DNA from: Calothrix sp. PCC 7716
Lineage (GTDB): Bacteria > Cyanobacteriota > Cyanobacteriia > Cyanobacteriales > Nostocaceae
Assembly: GCF_019977735.1 (NCBI RefSeq)
Contig: NZ_AP025018.1
Location: 4,402,001 to 4,466,000, forward strand
Direction of reading: 5' to 3'
DNA: 64,000 bases
Made by a program: the position numbers and the translations under genes. The stretch's first letter is position 1. Every line of letters begins with the position of its first letter. Positions 27,366-35,719 of this stretch are shown one piece after another. The notes under the pieces are model-generated. The model searched no databases. It was not told where the DNA came from and was given only the letters and a program-made list of their open reading frames with translations.

Positions 27366-30301
27366 ATGCAGTCACCTCAAGCACTTACCCTTTCAGAACT
27401 GCAACAATTTATAGAACATCCAGAACAGCTAGCTAACCAACCTGTTGAGTATCAGCTTGCCGTAGCTAATTATAGTAAGGCGCCGCGTCAACTATTAGAA
27501 GTGCTAGCTAACAGTACAAATTTTCAAGTCGCTGAAGCTGCGAGTATGCACGTTAATTTAGCAGGAGAAGCAGGTGAAGATTGGCAGGAAATAGCAGAAG
27601 CCGCAATGAAAACGGCGCCGTTAGGGCAAAACGACCGACTGGTAGCGGAGTTATTAAAATTTGCGCCTGTACCTGAAGCTTTAGTTAGCGAGTGGATGCC
27701 GGGACATCGACTAATTGAAGGAATTGAAAACCCATACATGGCGCCGAGGCATCGGGTAAAGTTACTACAAAGACTCGCATTGTCGCCAATAATCGAAGAA
27801 CGACTCAAAGCCGCAGCGCATCAAGATACACCTAATGCGACATTAGAACAATTAGCAGGAGATTTAGAGTTACCAATTCGCATAGCAGTTAAATATCACC
27901 ATAACAGCCCGACAAAAGTAATAGAGCAAATAGAAGCTCAACATGAAATAGCTCAAAACTGGGAAACTCACCCAGAGGAATTAGCTGTACTTGCTAACAG
28001 TACTTGGTCTTGGATTCGTTTAGCAGTCGCGCGCAACCCATATACACCACACGAAACATTAGCAAAGCTAGCACAAGACTCAGAAGAGAAAATTCCATTG
28101 GCGATAGTACGAAACTTAGCAACCCCTACAGAAGTCCTTGACTTACTGTTAAATCATCATAATGAAGCAGTGTCCGAAGCCATAGCTAAACATCCTAACG
28201 CTTCTGAAGAAGCTTTAATCAAATTATTTCCTCGTCATCAATATCATATTCTCCAAAGAAGTAGCCTACCTATTAGCATTACTATACAAATAGCTCAGTC
28301 AGGTCATAGTAACGATAAGCTTGAATTAATTCGTGACCCAAATACCCCAGGTTCAGTTATTGCTGAGTTAACTGACTATCCACCAGAATGGAAGCGTTAT
28401 GTGGCTCAACATCCCAACGTGCTAGTTAGTACTTTAGAGCAACTTACCCAAGATTATGACCCTTCGGTTCGTCTTGCAGTTTTTCAGAATTTACAAACGC
28501 CTGAATACTTAAAAAATCAACTTTTAGAAGATTTATTTGAATTAAATGACTACGATTTAATAGAAAATGAGGAACTTAATGATATTGGTTACGATGATAT
28601 AGACATAATTGTCAAATTGAATTAACAAAAGACCCTAATGTAAACGTAAGAATAACTCTAGCTTCCATCCATTTTAGCGAAAAAAATAAAAATGCTCCTA
28701 TTGAAGTTTTAAAAATACTTGCAAAAGATGAAGAGGAAACAGTTAGAGAGAAAGTAGCAAGTAACCATAATACTCCTATAGACATTTTAATTGAGCTAGC
28801 CAACGATTCTAGCCAGATAGTTAAAAATAAATTGGCAAGTAATCCTATCACTCCTCCTGAAATTTTAGAACGCTTATGGCAGAATGATAAAGTATTTGAT
28901 TTTAGAAATCATAATACGCCTGGGAGTGTTGTAGCAGAGGTAATTACTCATACATATAATAGTGAAAGTCTTAGTAAAATTCTCCAACGTTCACTAAACA
29001 CCTATCCACAAATTCCAGCTACAACTCTTGAAAAATTATCCACACATGCCAGTAGTGTAGTACGTAGCCATGTTGCTATACACCCTAATACTCCTGTCAG
29101 CGTTTTAGAAAAATTAATTGATGATAGTGCGGTTCGTTGGGCTATCGCTACAAACTCTAAGACTCCGTCATATTTATTAGAACAATTATTTAAAAAATGG
29201 AAAGTTTTAAACGGGAAATATGATGAAGAATTATGTCGGCGTTTAGCAGAAAATCCAAATTTACCTTCTGATATACTTGAAAATCTAGCAGATAGCCAAA
29301 ATACCCAAATTCTTAAAGCTATTGCACGTAATCCTAGTGCTTCTGTATCAGCTTTAGCGAAGATAGCGCGCGAAGATTCTGACAAAAATTATGTTTTAAG
29401 TGCTTTGAGCCATAATCCTAATGTGAATCAAGAAGTTATTGAAAATTTTGCAATCAACCCTCATCCAAACGCGCGCTTGTATGCTGTCAAAAGTGCTTTA
29501 GTTACATATGAGTTATGGTTGAAATTAGCTTGTGATGAATCTGTGATAGTGCGTAAGGAAATTGCCGCAAAATCTAATTCTAATGTAATTAGTGGTTTAA
29601 GAACAATGTATGGAGAAGACTTATACGTTGAAGTTATTGAATACCCTCATATTCCTTTGAACTTATGGAGTCAATTAGCAAGAGATTCAGCCAGTGAAGT
29701 ACGTCAAGCAGTTGCTAGTAACGTAAATGCTCCAGCGACTATTTTAGAATTACTGGTAACTGATGAAGTTCAACAAGTGCGTGAGAAATTAGGTAGTAAT
29801 TCTAGTACACCTGTGGAAGTCCTTGAAACATTAGCACTAGACATTTATCCTTGTGTGCGTCAAGCAGTAGCTAGTAACAATAGCACACCTATTAACTTAC
29901 TTGAACAATTAGCACAAGATGAAAGCAAGGAAACCCTTCAAGCACTTATCAAAAACTCAAATACACCACTGAAATTACGTCAAAAATTACAGTGTGAATT
30001 ACGTAAAAATACTAGTCCAACTTTACAAGCTTTAAGCCGTTTATATAATCCAGTAACTGATGATTTACAAAATGTACTATCAGAATATGTTGAATCATCT
30101 ACGCAGTTTGTCAGATTAGTATCTTTGATGCATCCTTTAACTTCGATAGAATTACTTTATGAGGCTTCTTTCTCTTTAATTTGGTTAGAACGTTATGCTA
30201 TTGCTATTAACCCAGCGACTCGGCTAGAAATTAGGGAAAGATTAGCTGAAGATAGTAATCGTATTGTAAAAGCTGCCGCAAAAGCAAATTTATCAACATG
30301 A
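27366..30301 (+). pseudogene. LRV/HEAT-like repeat protein split by a frameshift
   Basis: Two reading frames (27366-28625, 419 codons, and one open from 28598 to 30301) encode one repeat protein. Units of about 24 residues follow the pattern AVAxNPxTPxxxLExLAxD with VR or similar between units, as in leucine-rich-repeat-variant and HEAT-like solenoids. The first frame stops at 28623. Translation in the next frame from 28619 (ELTKDPNVNVRITLAS) continues the repeat with no stop. One missing base near 28617-28620 would join them into about 978 residues. A TTG-start second gene at 28832 would begin in mid-repeat and is unlikely. The stop overlaps the ATG at 30298. Either a recent mutation, a sequencing error or programmed slippage is possible. 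Confidence 0.75.
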
Positions 30302-31221
30302 AAATTGAAACAGAACAGCTTCTAGGAAGCTTAGAAGTTATTACAGAACCCTTAATAGGTCTTCATGACACTTCATATGGTGGGTATGAAACTTTTTGTT
30401 GGGAGGTTTCACAAAAAGGTGATTTTAATATTTTTAACTTAATCTTATCAGAAAACTTTGTCCAAGCAGTAACTCCAGAAATAGTTATTCAAAATTGGCT
30501 TAAGGAAGAACAAACTCACTCAATTGCACCGCATGATAGATATTCAATAGAAAAACCAGACCGAGAAAAACTTTTAGATAATTCCACAAAAGCATACAGA
30601 AAAGAGAAATATCAACATTTATTACAAACTCTCAATAATAATCTAGATTCTTTAGAAGGGTTTACTATTAGACTATCTAAAAGCAAAGATGAAGATTACG
30701 GGTGCGGGTGTTTCTATATTTTAATTGGTAAAACTACTGATAACACCTGGGTTGTAATATCATCAACCGCACCTCAAAAGTATAAAAAAATTCCTAGTTG
30801 GATTCTTTGTTCTCCATTTCAGAAAAATGATTATCAACAATTAAACATTTCATTAAAAATCGTGTCCGATATTGTAGAAATATTGAATGAACTTAAACCC
30901 CTGAAGCTTGCTGTTTGTTACCCTGCTGGTTATGGATACACATACGACTACCAACTTTCTTATGCATTCTCAGTAACCAAGTCGGCAGCTTTTACCCAAG
31001 CACTTATAAATTCAAGAATATTAAGCATTCATAATTTCCAAGGCTTTTTATCAGGTTATCGTCGGCAAGTACTTACTAAATTTTTAACAACTAATTTTTC
31101 CAACGTTATAGTTTATCACTTAGCATTATATGATATAGATTATACGTATATACTCGGTCAGGTCGCAGGCGCCGATTGGCTTGGAGTACGTATATCTAGG
31201 ATGTATGAATATAATCCTTAA
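30298..31221 (+). CDS. NuiA-like domain protein, 307 aa
   Basis: Residues about 8-155 resemble the Anabaena nuclease A inhibitor NuiA. A helix is followed by YGGYETFCWEVS (compare YPFEVFLWE), and a Lys-rich helix KYQHLLQTLNNNLDSL (compare KFQKLLEVIKSNLKNP) comes later. A strand FYILIGKTTDNTWVVISS (compare VYVIGETPAGNLAGIST) follows that. The alignment is from memory. Residues 156-307 form a second domain that I do not recognise (CSPFQKNDYQQLNIS, AGADWLGVRISRMYEYNP). The start overlaps the stop of the LRV protein by four bases (ATGA), so both are translated from one message. The role is unknown. Inhibition of a nuclease or binding to the solenoid protein is inferred. Confidence 0.6.
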   Translation: MKIETEQLLGSLEVITEPLIGLHDTSYGGYETFCWEVSQKGDFNIFNLILSENFVQAVTPEIVIQNWLKEEQTHSIAPHDRYSIEKPDREKLLDNSTKAYRKEKYQHLLQTLNNNLDSLEGFTIRLSKSKDEDYGCGCFYILIGKTTDNTWVVISSTAPQKYKKIPSWILCSPFQKNDYQQLNISLKIVSDIVEILNELKPLKLAVCYPAGYGYTYDYQLSYAFSVTKSAAFTQALINSRILSIHNFQGFLSGYRRQVLTKFLTTNFSNVIVYHLALYDIDYTYILGQVAGADWLGVRISRMYEYNP

Positions 31222-31709
31222 TTTGATGTAAGATAAATACAAACTATAAGTATTTTACTTCGATGCTATCGTCACAAATCTTTACCTAAATGTTTAACTA
31301 GAATACAACTCCTGAAATTTCAGGTAAGTTCATTTGAGTAACGCGACATCTGGCACAACTCAAAAATAATATTTTAATGTGTATAGAAAATTACTTTGCT
31401 TCTTGAGCGTGGAAAGTGCTTAATTTACTCAGGTTGCTTTATTTAAGGAATAAAGCATGGAACATTACTTTGTGAGAATGATTATTGAGATAGTTTTTGT
31501 AAATTGTATTAAAGTATTTAGAATTTGAATCAAAAATGGATGCTATTGATTATACAAATGAATCAAGTTAAGCGACAATTCAGTTATTTAGCCGATTATC
31601 AGTAAAATAAAAAATAACATGGCGGATATTAGTACCAATATAGGTCGGATATGTATTTTTTTATTACAATTAAAATAAAGTTAAGTAGCTATTAGAGGTT
31701 ATGTAGATT
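31222..31709. other. Intergenic region without a supported gene
   Basis: About 490 AT-rich bases. A 23-codon frame starts at an ATG at 31457 after AAGGA, but its product has no recognisable features and I do not call it a gene. A TTTCAGG-type short inverted repeat (CCTGAAATTTCAGG) lies near 31312-31325. The leader of the 31710 gene should lie at the right end. Confidence 0.5.
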
Positions 31710-31982
31710 ATGGAAACAATTCTTTTAAGCCATGAACAAGTCGCACAGATAGCAGAACATCTATACAACACCAAAATTCGTCAACAAGTAGAATTGGAAG
31801 ACAATATTGGCAAGATGATTATTATTGATGTAGCAACAGGGAATTACGAAGTTAATAAAAATGGTTTAGTTGCTGCACGTATTTTAAATGAAAAAAATCC
31901 AAATGCTCGACTTTTTGGTATACGCATTGGATATAACGTTGCGGCTTCATTAGGCGGAGTTATGGAGCGCATTACTAAATGA
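31710..31982 (+). CDS. Small partner protein of retropepsin-like gene
   Basis: 90 residues in the same family as the C-terminal half of the 25648-25977 protein: an N-terminal helical part (VAQIAEHLYNTKIRQQVELE), then IIIDVATGNYEVNKNG, then IGYNVAASLGGVME at the end. It is followed by a retropepsin-like gene whose ATG overlaps this stop (ATGA). Two such coupled pairs in one window, on different strands, indicate a repeated module. Function unknown. Confidence 0.72.
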   Translation: METILLSHEQVAQIAEHLYNTKIRQQVELEDNIGKMIIIDVATGNYEVNKNGLVAARILNEKNPNARLFGIRIGYNVAASLGGVMERITK

Positions 31983-32344
31983 TTTCTGGTATTGTTACTG
32001 ATAGACGTGCAACCGTTGTCTTAACATTTCCCCTTCCAAACCGTCCTAGCATAGATATTGGATTTGTTATTGATACAGGCTTTACTGATGAAATTTGCTT
32101 ACCTCCCGAAGCAGTTAGTTTGCTAGGTTTTCGGTTTAAATACGCTCAACAGGTAAATTTGGCTAATAACACTACAGTTTTGTTGCCAATTCACGAGGCT
32201 ACAATTCTTTGGAATGGTGAAGAACGGGACGTTAGTGTACTTGCGACAGGTCGGCGCCCTTTAATAGGAACTGCTCTGTTAGAAGAAAATGAACTTGTAA
32301 TCCAGTTTACGGAAGGTGGTTTGGTAACAATTAACGAGTTATAA
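31979..32344 (+). CDS. Retropepsin-like clan AA aspartic protease domain protein
   Basis: 121-residue paralogue of the 25283-25651 protein. The active-site-like motif is FVIDTGFTDEICLP (Asp32-Thr-Gly), and the C-terminal block RRPLIGTALLEENELVIQF replaces the usual Ile-Leu-Gly flap-distal motif. It forms a coupled two-gene unit with 31710-31982. Bases 32345-32390 follow without a clear terminator. Activity and target are unknown. Confidence 0.8.
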   Translation: MISGIVTDRRATVVLTFPLPNRPSIDIGFVIDTGFTDEICLPPEAVSLLGFRFKYAQQVNLANNTTVLLPIHEATILWNGEERDVSVLATGRRPLIGTALLEENELVIQFTEGGLVTINEL

Positions 32345-32390
32345 AATGATAGAGTAACAAGCAAGTAGAGTAACTTTCACTTGCTGTTGT

Positions 32391-33887
32391 CTATCTTTTT
32401 ACATTACACAACATACTTCTTGAAAAATATTTTTTCCAAACGTAAACGCATTTACGCAGTTCGGAACGACCGTGATTACCCATTTGTTGACTGCTGTTAC
32501 CTTTGCCGCGTCCTAATGTCCAGATATGTTTTGTAGTCAGCCCAAATGATTCTGCTATGTCCGATAATATAATGTCTACAGGAACTTCTTCTCCTGCGTA
32601 TTGAACGTTATCGTTGACCATTGCTATTATTCCACCTGGTTTGAGTACGCGCGCTAGTTCGTAAATTACAAAGCACATCTCATAAAAGTAGTTACGAATC
32701 ATTCTAATAATGTTTACGTTGTTTAGTTTTCCTTCTTGCTTATAGCTTTCTAAAATTGCTAGTACTTCTTGTAAGGCGCCTTGGCTACTAAAAGTCGAAT
32801 TTATCTTGATAAAATCATCATGACGGTTTATTGCTAGATACTGTTTTTCTAACATGTCTCGCTTATCGCGGTTCTCTACGGTGCATGAAAGCATTGTTTG
32901 CCGTAAGCGCTTTACTTCGTCTTCACTACATCCTAAAAATGCAAGTTATAATGCGTATGTACGTGTGTAGTCATATCTATTAACGTAGGGAGGGGAGGTA
33001 ATGACAAAATCAATACTGTTATTAGCTATAGTTGGAAGAATTTCTAGGCAAGTGCCTTGATGAAGTTGAAGATTGACTTCTTTTAAAGTAGTTTTTTTGG
33101 AGTTGATGTTAAATAAGTCAAGTTGAACGGCATCTTCGTTCGATAAGTCCGATAATATTTTTGATAATTTTTTGTATATTGCCTCTTTGAAAAGTAATAT
33201 TTCTCCTTTACAAAATTCTTTTTTACCTCTGGAACGACTAGAACGAGAGTCCCAGCGTAAATATTGCCCGTCTTTTCGAGTATAACTTATGTCTTCTAAA
33301 ATACAAAATGCTGCAAATAGTAATATATTACGTATGGAAATATTTTGAATATGGTTATTACAGTAAGATATATAACCGACTAATTCTACTTCTTGAGACT
33401 CAGAAAAGGCGCCTTTAGTAATGGCTAGATGATTAAATGCGTACTGTGGGTCATAGTAATCAGAAAAATTTATAGTTTTTATTTGGTTTATAATTAAGCT
33501 TAATGCTTCTACATCTACTGTTCGCACGTTGATTTTTGCTTCTATGGCAAAAACACCAACGGGTAATAGTTCAATGCCAATAGTTTGCCAGTTTAAATCA
33601 CTTGCTGTAAATAATGATGTCCCAACTCCTGAAAATGGGTCAAGTAAGGCGCCTGGTTTTAATTTTAAAGTTTCGATTAAATATTTAACAAGCTTTTCTG
33701 AAAATCCCTCTCGGTATTTAAACCAAGAAAACTGAGTCTCTTTGTTAGCTTGAAAACTGACTAAAGTTCTATCTAAACAAGGATTATGAATAATTTTTGA
33801 CTTGAATTTGTTATAAAGGGCGCCTCTCTGGTTATAATAATTTATTAGTTGCAAGTTACTTTTTTCTATAGTGCTATTCTGTTTCAT
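32391..33887 (-). pseudogene. DNA methyltransferase interrupted by one in-frame stop
   Basis: The frame from 33887 encodes SAM-binding motif I (GALLDPFSGVGTSLFTAS) and the catalytic motif TSPPYVNRYDYTRTYAL, then meets TAA at 32948-32946. The same frame continues without shift (LAFLGCSEDEVKRLRQ, then LARVLKPGGIIAMVNDN) to 32391. Related proteins read TYALELAF, so GAA to TAA is the likely change. Repaired, the protein would have about 498 residues. The TSPPY motif suggests N4-cytosine (or N6-adenine) methylation. A C-terminal product could restart at 32894 but would lack SAM binding. No restriction enzyme is adjacent, except possibly the Uma2 protein 58 bases away on the other strand. Confidence 0.85.
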
Positions 33888-33945
33888 TATTTGAGAACCT
33901 GACTCATTATAAATAGTTACTTGTAGAAGTTAGGGGTAATAACCA

Positions 33946-34521
33946 ATGATTACACAAGTTGAGGAAAAACGTTACACGTGTGAAGAATATTTAAAGTTTG
34001 AGTTTAACTCACCTGAACGTCATGAGTATATTGATGGTAAAATTATACTTAGAAATGGTAATACGCCAAATCATAATCTAGTTGCTGGTAATTTTTATGC
34101 TGCACTTAACTTCGCGCTCAGGCGCCAACCCTATCGAGTTTTTGTTACTGACCAAAGGTTATGGATTCCGAAAAAACGTATTTATACTTATCCAGATGTA
34201 ATGGTAGTTCAAGGTGACTTGCAAATGCAAGAAGGGCGCCGGGATACAATAACTAATCCCTTGATAATTGCTGAAGTTTTATCAGAATCGACTAAAAGTT
34301 ACGATAAAGATGATAAGTTTGCCGCATATCGCACTATTCCGACTTTTCAAGAGTATATTTTAATCGACCAATACGAAGTACATATTGAGCAGTATTTTAA
34401 AACTGATACAAAACGCTGGACGTTCGCAGAATACGATGATTTGAATGAAACGCTTTGTTTAAATTCTATAAATTTTCAAATTGCTCTAGCTGATATTTAT
34501 GATAATGTTCAGTTTGAATAG
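33946..34521 (+). CDS. Uma2 family protein (PD-(D/E)XK nuclease fold)
   Basis: 191-residue member of the Uma2/DUF820 family, greatly expanded in cyanobacteria. Conserved parts are TCEEYLKFEFNSPERHEYI, the metal-site strand YTYPDVMVVQGD, and LIIAEVLSESTKSYD (Glu and Lys of the PD-(D/E)XK-like site), then EYILIDQ. The fold is that of restriction-type nucleases, but activity has not been established for most members. It diverges from the interrupted methyltransferase, 58 bases away. The 3' end is followed by a strong C/G hairpin. Confidence 0.88.
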   Translation: MITQVEEKRYTCEEYLKFEFNSPERHEYIDGKIILRNGNTPNHNLVAGNFYAALNFALRRQPYRVFVTDQRLWIPKKRIYTYPDVMVVQGDLQMQEGRRDTITNPLIIAEVLSESTKSYDKDDKFAAYRTIPTFQEYILIDQYEVHIEQYFKTDTKRWTFAEYDDLNETLCLNSINFQIALADIYDNVQFE

Positions 34522-34540
34522 AAATATTTGATCCCCCCAA

Positions 34541-34559
34541 CCCCCCTTAATAAGGGGGG
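34541..34559. terminator. CCCCCCTTA hairpin after Uma2 gene
   Basis: CCCCCCTTA pairs perfectly with TAAGGGGGG around a single base. It belongs to the dispersed element also found inside the mannosidase gene at about 6771. It lies 20 bases after the Uma2 stop and could end its transcript, though no T tract follows directly. Confidence 0.55.
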
Positions 34560-34680
34560 CTAAGAGTAATAAGTTTGTTTTTAATAAATAATTCATCCGT
34601 TACATCCGTTATATCCGTTGCTAACCTTTCCTCTGTGTCCTCTGCGTCTCTGTGGTAAAAAATAATTAATTGTATTGACT

Positions 34681-34701
34681 GCACAGGCAGGATGCCTGTG
34701 C
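34681..34701. repeat. GCACAGGCA hairpin repeat
   Basis: GCACAGGCA and TGCCTGTGC form a perfect 9-bp stem with a GGA loop, just beyond the stop of the M28 peptidase gene. The terminator after clpC (51013-51049) is a relative. In both places a repeat of ATCCGTTACATCCGTT type lies nearby. Confidence 0.7.
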
Positions 34702-34713
34702 TACAAGAGGGGA

Positions 34714-35562
34714 TTACAATTTTCTGATACCTTTTTCTATCCCTTCACATACTCCTGTCAAAAAATCTAAATCTAAAGTTTTAATAGTATCACTCGACTT
34801 ATGGTAATGAGGATTTCGCATGTGGGCGGTATCGGTAATCATTATCGCGGGATAACCAGCATCCCAAAATGGGGCGTGGTCACTACGCCTAGTATCTCGC
34901 ACAATTAAACCACGATTAGGTACAGGCAACCATTGACTTGATACACCAACTTTACGTATGCTGCGACTAATACTTATTAAGTCGCGTAATGTTCGCCAGT
35001 TACCAATTAACGCTATAAAGTCACCTTTATTAGGATAAATTTTCTCTAACGGCGCCGGATACACTTGTGAATTAGGTGTTTTTACGCAATACCCTAACAT
35101 TTCCAGTGAAATCATTAACCTCAAAGGTTGTTGTTCTTCTTTAAGTTTCGCTGCATAATCGGTACTTCCCAATAAGCCATACTCTTCCATATCAAATGCA
35201 ACGAGTCGCAAAGGATATTTAGCTGGCTCAGTAGCGAACATGCGCGCGAGTTCAAGTAATACTGCTACACCTGTTGCGTTATCATCGGCGCCAGGGGAAC
35301 CTGGTACAGCATCATAATGGGCGCCGATTAAAATTGGTGGCAAGCTAGCCTTTTCAGACTCCGCCTGACAAGGTAAATTCAATATGAGATTGCTACAGTT
35401 TTTACCACCAACTTTAAAGGTGTGGATTTCCACACTTCCCCATTGGGCAAATGAAGTTTGAATGTACTGCTGGACAAAGAAATGTCCACCCGATGCTATG
35501 TATGGGTCGCGGTCGCGAACAATTTGATTCAGGTGAGTAATAAGTTGCGTTTTCAGGTTCAC
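34714..35562 (-). CDS. M28 family zinc peptidase
   Basis: 282-residue metallopeptidase/aminopeptidase of family M28. Zinc ligands are visible in LIGAHYDAVPGSPGADDNAT (His and bridging Asp), VAFDMEEYGLLGS (catalytic and ligand Glu), and RRSDHAPFWDAGYP plus HYHKSSDT near the C-terminus. No signal peptide is visible, so a cytoplasmic location is likely unless the start is further upstream. The start used is GTG at 35562; no better ATG is in frame. It is divergent from dnaK. Confidence 0.88.
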   Translation of the reverse strand: MNLKTQLITHLNQIVRDRDPYIASGGHFFVQQYIQTSFAQWGSVEIHTFKVGGKNCSNLILNLPCQAESEKASLPPILIGAHYDAVPGSPGADDNATGVAVLLELARMFATEPAKYPLRLVAFDMEEYGLLGSTDYAAKLKEEQQPLRLMISLEMLGYCVKTPNSQVYPAPLEKIYPNKGDFIALIGNWRTLRDLISISRSIRKVGVSSQWLPVPNRGLIVRDTRRSDHAPFWDAGYPAIMITDTAHMRNPHYHKSSDTIKTLDLDFLTGVCEGIEKGIRKL

Positions 35563-35719
35563 AGAGTCTTAGGAGGAAAAAAGGAAAAGGGATATATATT
35601 GAATCTATGTGTAGCAGCCTTCTGCCTTCATTTTTTCGAGTGCAAGATACAATAAGTCAAGAATTAGTTTCTAACGAAACAAATAGTTTTATAAAGATAG
35701 ATTAGGAGAACAGTAACGC

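Noticed and set aside
28832-30301. Separate gene with a TTG start
   Set aside because: The reading frame is open back to 28598, and the repeat pattern runs through the TTG without a domain boundary or ribosome-binding site. It is treated as the second half of a frameshifted gene.
31457-31528. 23-codon ORF after AAGGA
   Set aside because: Too short, no recognisable features, and in an AT-rich spacer where such frames are expected by chance.
32391-32894. Independent small methyltransferase gene
   Set aside because: It is in exactly the same frame as 32946-33887, separated by one TAA only, and lacks the SAM-binding motif.
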